The position numbers and the translations under genes are program-made. The notes under the pieces were generated by a model. It was not told where the DNA came from. It ran no database searches and saw nothing but the letters and a program-made list of their open reading frames with translations. A stretch of 64,000 nt of DNA, taken from contig JACGYV010000002.1 in NCBI GenBank assembly GCA_014116815.1, positions 48,155-112,154 on the forward strand, given 5' to 3'. This DNA comes from Holosporaceae bacterium 'Namur' (GTDB taxonomy: Bacteria > Pseudomonadota > Alphaproteobacteria > Rickettsiales > Midichloriaceae). Each line of letters starts with the position of its first letter. Positions within the stretch are counted from its first letter, which is position 1. Below are positions 7,676 through 15,170 of this stretch, in pieces.

Positions 7676-7735
7676 ATTTGCAATAAATTATAATTTTTAA
7701 AAAATTATATCAGTATTAATGGCAATTGTCTATAT

Positions 7736-8626
7736 TTATTGTAAAACCATTGTATTAGCTGAGTATTTAAGATTAGAAAAAATAGTAGCTGTAGAATCCA
7801 AAATCTTTTCCAGCCTGCTGGTTTGCTTAACTAAGCTGACATCAACCACTTCTAACCCTTTTATATTTTTGTCTTTCGCAAGCCAGGTGATTGCTTCATC
7901 TTCTCCACCTAAAGCATCAATTAAACCATATTCGAATGCTTGCCTTCCCGTGTACACTCTACCGTTTGCAATCGTTTTTAATTTATCGCTTTCTATTTTT
8001 CTTCTTTCTTGAACCATATTAAAGAAAACCTCAAAACTATCCTGAATAGTATCTTCAACTGCATTCTTTACTTCTAAAGGCATTTTTTCAAACGGATTAG
8101 GCGAAGCTTTATAAATAGATGTTTTCAGTGTTTGTAACTTAACTCCTAAACGTTCGGCAAGCTCGGTAATTTCAAAGGATTTTAATAATATTCCTATTGA
8201 ACCAGTTAAAGTTCCTTCACGTGCTAAAATATGATCAGCTCCAATTGCAGACATATATCCTCCGGAAGCTGCTATTTCACCCATTACGGCTACCACCGGT
8301 TTTTTATCGGCAATTTTTCTTAAAGCATAATATACGTTTTGCCCGCCGACGAATGACCCGCCCGGACTATTAATATGTACAATTAAAGCTTTAACGTTTT
8401 TATCATCTGCTAACTCCTTGAGGGTTAAATTTCTCTCATGATCATCCATTATGATCCCTTCGAGCTGAACCCTAGCTATATATTTCGAAGGGGAGGATAT
8501 ATTTGCTTTATTTCCAAATAAGCTCCAAAGTAATAAAATAAGAGCGAGTAATGCAAAAAACCGCCAATTAGCTATTTGCGTTTTAAGTTTATTTCTATCG
8601 AAAATCTGATCTGAGGTAAATGACAT
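7736..8626 (-). CDS. sppA: Signal peptide peptidase SppA (family S49)
   Basis: A 296-residue inner-membrane protease that degrades cleaved signal peptides. A single membrane anchor (about 22-37) is followed by a ClpP-like fold. The Ser/Lys dyad is visible as Ser121 in ASGGY and Lys173 in SIYKASPNPF. Their spacing of 52 matches short-form SppA enzymes. HINSPGG and TGSIGIL are also conserved. It is the short form, not the double-domain 67 kDa enterobacterial type. It is probably co-transcribed with ihfB. LepB (22455-23219) would supply its substrates. Confidence 0.92.
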   Translation of the reverse strand: MSFTSDQIFDRNKLKTQIANWRFFALLALILLLWSLFGNKANISSPSKYIARVQLEGIIMDDHERNLTLKELADDKNVKALIVHINSPGGSFVGGQNVYYALRKIADKKPVVAVMGEIAASGGYMSAIGADHILAREGTLTGSIGILLKSFEITELAERLGVKLQTLKTSIYKASPNPFEKMPLEVKNAVEDTIQDSFEVFFNMVQERRKIESDKLKTIANGRVYTGRQAFEYGLIDALGGEDEAITWLAKDKNIKGLEVVDVSLVKQTSRLEKILDSTATIFSNLKYSANTMVLQ

Positions 8627-8763
8627 ATTAAAATATTATTATTATCTTTTCTAAAAAATTATATTAACCTAAAACTTTAATTAATCATCCTTTTTTTAGT
8701 AATTTTTTAATTGACCTATAGCTGAAATGAGGTTACACAACCCTTAAAGTTAATTTTTTAAAT

Positions 8764-10602
8764 ATGATGCTGTTATTATTGATTTTATGCCTATTAGGAT
8801 ACTTTATATATTTTAAGGATAAATTTAATTTATCATATAGCGTTGCTATTCCGGTTTCTACTTCATTAATTGTTTCTCTTCTTTACATATCAGCTTTGCT
8901 TAGAATCTTAGATTTTACTGTATATTTTATTTATATTTTAGGAGTTGTACTCTTTATTTATTATATTATCAACAATTTTGCAGATAAAAAATTATTAACT
9001 GAATTTTTTTCTCACGATCTCTTATTCCTACTTGTTGCAATCGGTATATATTATGTGAGAATAACACCTTCATACTACATTTCATGGGATGATTTCACTC
9101 ATTGGGGAACCGCTGCTAAAGAGATTCACCTTTATAAAGGCTTGCACACGGTAAGTGACCTGACTTCTCTTTACCCGATCCATTTTAATTATACTAGAAT
9201 ACCTGCTCTTTTTTGTTATTTTATAACTAAGAGCATCGGATATACTGAAGGTAATAATATGTTTGCCATGGGTTTATTATGTATGCTATTCAGCTCAACG
9301 GTGTTAGTGCGCCGAAGCATGTTGCAAAGTGCATTATTATTCTTTTCAGTGCTCGCTGCTGCAATACTTTACACTCCGATTTTAAGATCTCTTTATATAG
9401 ATGGAGTAGTCGGCATAATTTTTGGGTGTGTTATATCAATTTATTTGCAAGAAAAACATAAAGCAAGAGCTTTACTTTATGTTCTCCCCATATTGTTTAT
9501 ATTACCTAACATTAAGGAAATTGGTTTTTGGCTCGCATATCTTGCAATTGCAGCTATTATTATAGATTTATTTATTCGTCGTGAGCTAAAAGGCTGTATA
9601 ATATTTTATATATTACCTTTACTTATTGCGCCGTATGTTAGTCATAAATTATGGGTAATTTATCTAAACAAATTTAATATAATTTCTTCCCACAGCACAT
9701 TCAATATTGTATTATTCTTTAATACTTTTATAGGCCTGCCTAACTTAGCTTACGGCAAAGCAATACTTTTAATGTTTATGAAAACCCTTCCCGAGTTTGC
9801 TATAAAAGAAGGAACTATTGTAATTTATTCTCTATTTGCAATGGCGGTATATTTATATAGAAAATATCAACTTCCGCAAAATGAGTTGGTTAGAATTAAC
9901 TCTATAATGCTGGTTTTATTCTCCCTTTATTTAAGTTTAAGGCTATTTATATGGTTACATTATGCCGGAGTTTATCTATCATCAAATAATAAAATTCAGT
10001 CTTCTTCATATTTGAGATATTATGGATCATTTTTTATAGCCTTCGCTTTTATAGCAGCTATTTTTATAAAAAAAGGATTTTTAAATTCAGCTTATAAAAA
10101 AACTACTTTAACTGACAATATTACTCTAATTTTTACATTAATTTTCTTTAGTATTATTAGTTATAATTTATATAAAAGGCCGCCCATTACATTCGATAAA
10201 GATAGAAAATTAGCTTTAGATGCTGCCTCTCCTCTTCTTGAATTTAAAAAAAATAACCACAAAGTAATGATAATATTTAATAATGTCAGCCAATTTCATT
10301 GCCCGCAAATCATTTATGAAATCGCACCTTACGGGACTTTTGAAGAATTAGATATATGCAGAAATAAAACCGGAAATTTCTGGCCGGATTCTTATAAATT
10401 AGAAGAAAACTTTACCATTGATTTTGACATGTTCAATGATAAATTAAATAATAATAAAAATTCTGAAAAATATGATATTTTATATATAACTTCATTAGAT
10501 GATAATTCAGAGAGAATATTAGCTAAAGCCTTAGGCTTAAAAGAAGTTAAAGACAAAGCGTTTATTAAAATAAACGGCAAGTTTACTCCTTATAAGACAT
10601 AA
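8764..10602 (+). CDS. Polytopic membrane protein, probable GT-C type glycosyltransferase
   Basis: A 612-residue protein with about 10-12 membrane segments over residues 1-460 and a soluble C-terminal domain of about 140 residues. The first large loop carries SWDDFTHWG, an acidic pair in the place where GT-C glycosyltransferases keep their catalytic Asp residues. That architecture suggests transfer of sugars from a lipid-phosphate donor on the periplasmic face, for example to a surface polysaccharide. Family assignment is by architecture only. It stands alone, divergent from sppA. A weak ribosome-binding site precedes the ATG. It could also be an O-antigen polymerase-like protein. Confidence 0.6.
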   Translation: MMLLLLILCLLGYFIYFKDKFNLSYSVAIPVSTSLIVSLLYISALLRILDFTVYFIYILGVVLFIYYIINNFADKKLLTEFFSHDLLFLLVAIGIYYVRITPSYYISWDDFTHWGTAAKEIHLYKGLHTVSDLTSLYPIHFNYTRIPALFCYFITKSIGYTEGNNMFAMGLLCMLFSSTVLVRRSMLQSALLFFSVLAAAILYTPILRSLYIDGVVGIIFGCVISIYLQEKHKARALLYVLPILFILPNIKEIGFWLAYLAIAAIIIDLFIRRELKGCIIFYILPLLIAPYVSHKLWVIYLNKFNIISSHSTFNIVLFFNTFIGLPNLAYGKAILLMFMKTLPEFAIKEGTIVIYSLFAMAVYLYRKYQLPQNELVRINSIMLVLFSLYLSLRLFIWLHYAGVYLSSNNKIQSSSYLRYYGSFFIAFAFIAAIFIKKGFLNSAYKKTTLTDNITLIFTLIFFSIISYNLYKRPPITFDKDRKLALDAASPLLEFKKNNHKVMIIFNNVSQFHCPQIIYEIAPYGTFEELDICRNKTGNFWPDSYKLEENFTIDFDMFNDKLNNNKNSEKYDILYITSLDDNSERILAKALGLKEVKDKAFIKINGKFTPYKT

Positions 10603-10689
10603 AAATTGATAAGTTTACCTTATTAAATAGCTTTTTTATTATAATATGTTTATTATTATAATTAGAGGTTAAAAAATAAGAGGGAGTTT

Positions 10690-11034
10690 ATGACTAAATC
10701 ATATAAGGAAATTACCGGAGATATATCCGTATACTTAAGTAAAATGCATAAAGAAATTCCGGATGTAATGAATAGTTTAGGGGCTTTATCTAAAAGCGTC
10801 AGTAAAAACGGAGTTTTAGATAAAAAGACAAAAGAACTGATTGCTATGTCGCTTGGGGTTGCTGCCCGCTGTGACGGTTGTATCGGTTTTCACACTAAAA
10901 TATTATGTGAACTGGGAACCACACGCGAAGAACTGTTGGAAGCGATTTCTATGGCTATTTACATGGGCGGCGGCCCTTCTACGGTTTATGCCGCATATGC
11001 GCTTAAAGCTTTTGAAGAATTTAATAGCCAGTAA
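10690..11034 (+). CDS. AhpD-like carboxymuconolactone decarboxylase family protein
   Basis: A 114-residue all-helical protein. The CMD/AhpD signature CDGCIGFH (61-68) gives the redox pair Cys61 and Cys64 and the nearby His68. Members are alkylhydroperoxidases or related thiol-disulphide proteins. The true decarboxylases lack the CxxC, so an antioxidant role is more likely here. The start is supported by AGGGAG. It lies 87 bases after the membrane glycosyltransferase gene, probably as a separate unit, and no ahpC is nearby. Confidence 0.85.
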   Translation: MTKSYKEITGDISVYLSKMHKEIPDVMNSLGALSKSVSKNGVLDKKTKELIAMSLGVAARCDGCIGFHTKILCELGTTREELLEAISMAIYMGGGPSTVYAAYALKAFEEFNSQ

Positions 11035-11243
11035 GACTAAACAAAAAGAGGTAAGAAGCTGGGGATATGGCACTCATTCGCATTAATTTTATTTAACAGC
11101 ACAAATTCACCCTGCTTTTTTCTTCTATTTATTTACAACTTATAGAATAAATTTGATATATATAATAAGAGATAAAAAGATATTACTACTCCAGTTCTCT
11201 AGATTGGAAGATATTCTATTTTAAACCATACTAATAAATAATA

Positions 11244-12085
11244 TTATTTTAAGGCATCAAGCGATTCGAAAATTTCTTTTGCCATGGCTTTAGCTCTTAA
11301 CCCGCCATATTTGTTTGATTCTTGCTCATCCAAAATGTTTAGAGCAAAAATATAAGTCCGACCTGGTTTTTCCAGAAAGCCTATAAACCAACAAAGCCAC
11401 ATATCTTCCTTTTTACTATCATCTTTATTTTTTTGTAAAGCGGCTACCGGATTTACCGTATAACTTCCATCCATCGGCTAATTCTTCGATAAACATAATA
11501 TTTTTAGTATGGTCTATTGCAGCCTTAGAGATCGGTAACTTATAGGCAATAATTTTGTTTAAAAACTCTATCTGCTCATTAGCCGAAATTTTGAGCGATG
11601 AGTTAAGCCAGCTCTGTGTTAGACCATCTTTTTTGCCCGTGTTTCCGGTTATCCCGGTTACCGTAAGAAAGTTTTGCTATATAGTTTTCAAACTTCTCCA
11701 TCCCTAATTCTCGGGTTAAAACTTGAGAACACCAAACAACTGAATTAGCCATCCATCCCTTTGGGGTATGATCTTTAGCATGAACTTCAAGTACAGGGGA
11801 ATATTCAGGTTTAAATTTCCACTTAGGGTTATCTTCGTCTTTAAGAATACCGCTATCGAACCCTATTAAACTCAAAGCAACCTTAAATGTAGAGCAAGAA
11901 GCAATTCGCTTATTACACCTATTGCTATTAATGATTTCAGCAGTCTTTTCCTTATTTAAATCATATAAAATAAAACAAGGCTTAACACCGTCGAATATTT
12001 TATTATAATTCGGCTCAGCACCAGCATTGCTTACAAAAAACAAAGATAAGGATAAGGATAAAAATTAAGGTTTAAGCAATTTCAC
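11244..12085 (-). pseudogene. Degraded OXA-type class D beta-lactamase
   Basis: Three frames read in order reconstruct a class D serine beta-lactamase. A GTG at 12085, with GGAG upstream, opens a signal peptide interrupted by TAA at codon 7. The frame then gives STFK (active-site Ser), SVV (the S-x-V motif) and YGN before losing phase near 11650. A second frame continues ITGNTGKKDGLTQSW-like and reaches YGKSG (the K-S/T-G motif, 11446-11460). A further shift at the T7 run 11428-11434 moves to the frame with CWFIGF and RTYIFALNILD, ending at 11244. Every catalytic motif survives, but one stop and two frameshifts make a functional product very unlikely. It lies 60 bases after gabD, at the end of the gyrA-gabD series. 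Decay looks recent. Confidence 0.85.
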
Positions 12086-12145
12086 AAGATATAAGCTCCG
12101 GTTATTAAAAAAAGGAGATTAATTAAGTAAAAAATAAAATAAGCT

Positions 12146-13573
12146 CTACCTCATCACTATAAATTTATCTTCCAGATATTCTAAAATACCTGATCTTCCC
12201 CCTTCTCTACCGATACCGGATTCTTTAACCCCACCGAATGAAGCAACTTCGCTTGATATGCCTACATCATTTATTGCAACCATACCATATTCCAACTCCT
12301 CACTCACTCGCCAAGCTCTTCGCATATCTTCAGTATAAATATAAGCAGCAAGACCGTAATTAGTTGCATTTGCCCTCTCTATTACTTCATCCTCATTTTC
12401 AAACTTAAATAATGAAATTATCGGAGCAAAGATTTCTTCTTTTGCAATTAGAGTATTATCTGAATTATTACTAATAATTAGAGGCGCTAAAAAGCAAGGG
12501 GAAGGCCTATGAATTTTCGCCTGGTATAAAATTTCTCCGCCGTTTTGTAAAGCATCGCTCACTAACATATTTACCTTATTCACAGCCTTCTCGTTAATAA
12601 GTGCTCCAATGTTGTTAGTTTCATCAAGTCCGTTACCGACTTTTATGCTGCTAAATTCTGCTTTTAGTCGTTTTAAAAATTCTTCAAAAATATTTATATG
12701 AATATAAACTCGATTTACACAAATACAACTTTGCCCTCCGTTTCTTAGCTTTGAAGCTAACAGTCCTTTAACGGCTTCCTCAATATTTGCATCCTCAAAT
12801 ACAATAAAAGGTGCATTACCGCCTAGCTCAAGCGTAACTTTTTTAACGGTTTTACTGCATTTTCCCATTAATAATTTACCTACACTTGTTGAGCCAGTAA
12901 AAGTTAACATCCTAACCTCAGGGCTTAAAGTTAAAGCATCCCCGATTGCATTCGCATCTCCGAATATTATATTTAGCACACCATCAGGAAGCCCGGCTTC
13001 TTGAGCAAGCTTTGCCAAAAATAATGCTGAATAAGGAGTTTCCTCTGAAGGCTTAACTATGACGGTACATCCTGCTGCAAGTGCAGGGGCAATTTTTCTT
13101 GTAATCATAGCTGAAGGAAAGTTCCAAGGAGTTATAGCAGCTATCACCCCGATTGGCTCTTTAAAAGTAAATAATTTCTGCTCTGCTTTAAGTTTAGGTA
13201 CAATATCACCGTAAATTCTTTTAGCTTCTTCAGAAAACCACTCTATAAATGAAGCTCCATACTCAATCTCAGCTCTAGCTTCAGAGATAACCTTACCCTG
13301 CTCCATCACCATAATTTTTGCAAGCTGCTCTTTATTAGCTATAATCAGCTCATAAAATTTACGTAAAATTTTGCTGCGTTCTTTTCCGGTAGTTTTTTTC
13401 CATGGCAAAAATGCATCTCCGGCTGATTTAATTGCCAATTGCGCATCAATTGTTGAACAGAAAGGAACATACCCAAGAATTTCTCCGCTTGCAGGATTAT
13501 ATACGGAAAAAGTTTTTCCTGAAACAGCATTTTCCCACTTACCGTTAATAAAACATTTGTTTATAAATTCCAT
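12146..13573 (-). CDS. gabD: NAD(P)-dependent succinate-semialdehyde dehydrogenase
   Basis: A 475-residue aldehyde dehydrogenase that oxidises succinate semialdehyde to succinate, feeding the TCA cycle. It has AAITPWNFP (about 145-153), TGSTSVG for cofactor binding, the general base Glu in LELGGNAPF and the nucleophilic Cys in GGQSCICVNR. Length and motifs match the GabD group better than betaine or methylmalonate aldehyde dehydrogenases, but substrate is inferred. It is third in a minus-strand series after the tautomerase and tolB genes. No gabT is present, so the semialdehyde source is unclear. Confidence 0.85.
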   Translation of the reverse strand: MEFINKCFINGKWENAVSGKTFSVYNPASGEILGYVPFCSTIDAQLAIKSAGDAFLPWKKTTGKERSKILRKFYELIIANKEQLAKIMVMEQGKVISEARAEIEYGASFIEWFSEEAKRIYGDIVPKLKAEQKLFTFKEPIGVIAAITPWNFPSAMITRKIAPALAAGCTVIVKPSEETPYSALFLAKLAQEAGLPDGVLNIIFGDANAIGDALTLSPEVRMLTFTGSTSVGKLLMGKCSKTVKKVTLELGGNAPFIVFEDANIEEAVKGLLASKLRNGGQSCICVNRVYIHINIFEEFLKRLKAEFSSIKVGNGLDETNNIGALINEKAVNKVNMLVSDALQNGGEILYQAKIHRPSPCFLAPLIISNNSDNTLIAKEEIFAPIISLFKFENEDEVIERANATNYGLAAYIYTEDMRRAWRVSEELEYGMVAINDVGISSEVASFGGVKESGIGREGGRSGILEYLEDKFIVMR

Positions 13574-13634
13574 GCCGACCCCGTTCTTATATGTCTAAGG
13601 TGAAGGCATGTAACCAAACTTTTATTGACTGCTT

Positions 13635-14936
13635 TTATTTCAAAAGCGGCGACCAAGCAGGGTCTGAAGCATCACCAGGTGTTTCAATCATTCTTTCATG
13701 ATAACCTGTAATATCTATTGCGTAAATATTACTTTTGCCACCGGGCTTTTGTCTTTCGAACATAATAACCCTACCATTCGGAGACCAGGTCGGCCCTTCA
13801 TCCAACCAACTTGAGGTAAGCAATCTTTCACCGCTACCGTCAACTCTCATCACTCCGATATAAAATTTTCTATGCTGCATTTTGGTAAATGCTATATAAT
13901 CACCTCTGGGCGACCATACGGGGGTTGCATAAGAACCGCCGCCGAAACTAATCCTTTTTATATTCGAACCGTCGCGATCCATAACATAAAGCTGCCTTGA
14001 ACCACCTCTATCGGAATTAAAAGTAATTTTAGTTCCGTCAGGTGAATATGAAGGAGAGGTATTAATAACCGCACGATCATAAGTTAACTGCTTAACGAAA
14101 TTACTTCTTAAATCAATTTCAAAAATATTAGTTGTTCCGCTCTTTGCAACCGACATAATTGCATAATTACCGTCAGGAGAGAAGCGGGGTGCAAATGACA
14201 TACCCGGGAAATCACCGACTAGTTTTTGTATTCCCGTTTCCAAATCCAGCATATAAACTTTCGGTACTAAATTTTTATAGGACATAAAAATAGCTCTTTG
14301 GCTATTAGGATCAAACCTTGGGGTAATAACCAGATCACTGCCGTTACTCAGCAGCTTTAAGTTTGCTCCGTCCTGATCCATTATAGCTAGTTTTTTTATG
14401 CGTTTAGTATACGTCCCGCTTTCAGCGATAAAGAGAATTCTGGTATCAAAATATCCTTCTTCCCCGGTCAGCCTTTTGTAAATTACATCCGCAATTTTAT
14501 GCGCTACTCTTCTCCAGGCGTTTTTGGAAACCGTGTAACTTCCTCCTTCAAGCTGAATCTCGTTATATGGATCCCACATTTTAAACTTAATATTAATATG
14601 GTTGGAATCTTTTATTTCAACCTGACCTGAAATTAATGAAGCAGCATTAATTTTTCGCCAATTGGAATAGGTGGGTGCCTTATCTAAAGTTATATTTTCC
14701 AAGAATGCATTTTTATTAATAGGTCTGAAAAGCCCTGAGTTTTCAAGATCATTGCTGATGACTTGCTCAAGTTTTTCTCCGATCTCCTTACTATAACCAC
14801 CGGCTCCTTTGAAACCGGCAACTGCAATCGGCATGGCCTCAACGTTTCCTCTGGTGATATCAATCTCAACTAACGCCTGAGCTAAGTTAACCTGCAATAG
14901 TACTAATGAACAAAAAATAATAACTCTATTCAGCAT
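13635..14936 (-). CDS. tolB: Tol-Pal system periplasmic beta-propeller protein TolB
   Basis: A 433-residue periplasmic protein with a signal peptide (1-21, ending AQA). An N-terminal alpha/beta domain of about 130 residues binds TolA. A six-bladed propeller follows, with repeated SPDG/SPRG/SPNG blade motifs such as FSPDGNYAIMS and YSPDGTKITFNSDRGG, and binds Pal. TolB recycles Pal during outer-membrane constriction at division. Other tol-pal genes are not in the window. GGTAAGGA precedes the ATG only 3 bases after the tautomerase stop, so the two are translated together. Confidence 0.95.
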   Translation of the reverse strand: MLNRVIIFCSLVLLQVNLAQALVEIDITRGNVEAMPIAVAGFKGAGGYSKEIGEKLEQVISNDLENSGLFRPINKNAFLENITLDKAPTYSNWRKINAASLISGQVEIKDSNHINIKFKMWDPYNEIQLEGGSYTVSKNAWRRVAHKIADVIYKRLTGEEGYFDTRILFIAESGTYTKRIKKLAIMDQDGANLKLLSNGSDLVITPRFDPNSQRAIFMSYKNLVPKVYMLDLETGIQKLVGDFPGMSFAPRFSPDGNYAIMSVAKSGTTNIFEIDLRSNFVKQLTYDRAVINTSPSYSPDGTKITFNSDRGGSRQLYVMDRDGSNIKRISFGGGSYATPVWSPRGDYIAFTKMQHRKFYIGVMRVDGSGERLLTSSWLDEGPTWSPNGRVIMFERQKPGGKSNIYAIDITGYHERMIETPGDASDPAWSPLLK

Positions 14937-14939
14937 TCC

Positions 14940-15146
14940 TTACCTCTTTTTATATTTTTCGTCAGTATCCTGCATTAATTTACCGCCGATAGCATACCCG
15001 TTACCTGGCATTTCATTAATAATAATTTTCACTTTATGCGATTCACATTTTAAAGATTCACAAACTGCATTAGTGACTTTTTCAACTAACAATCTTTTTT
15101 GATCATCAGTCCTTCCTTCCATCATATTAACTACTAATACCGGCAT
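14940..15146 (-). CDS. 4-oxalocrotonate tautomerase family protein
   Basis: A 68-residue protein beginning MPVLVVNMMEGRT. Removal of Met exposes the catalytic Pro of this family. Its length fits the small hexameric tautomerases, and the IIINEMP segment is typical of the central strand. No aromatic degradation genes are nearby, so the natural substrate is unknown and an uncharacterised keto-enol tautomerisation is likely. It is tightly placed between gyrA (24 bases) and tolB (3 bases). Confidence 0.85.
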   Translation of the reverse strand: MPVLVVNMMEGRTDDQKRLLVEKVTNAVCESLKCESHKVKIIINEMPGNGYAIGGKLMQDTDEKYKKR

Positions 15147-15170
15147 ATATTTTATCCTACTTAATAATAA

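Noticed and set aside
10841-11086. 81-residue ORF overlapping the AhpD-like gene in another frame
   Set aside because: The AhpD frame carries the CxxC motif and a good ribosome-binding site, and the other frame has no family features.
11244-11474. A separate small gene at the end of the beta-lactamase region
   Set aside because: Its product matches the C-terminal strand region of class D beta-lactamases and continues the broken upstream frames, so it is part of the pseudogene.
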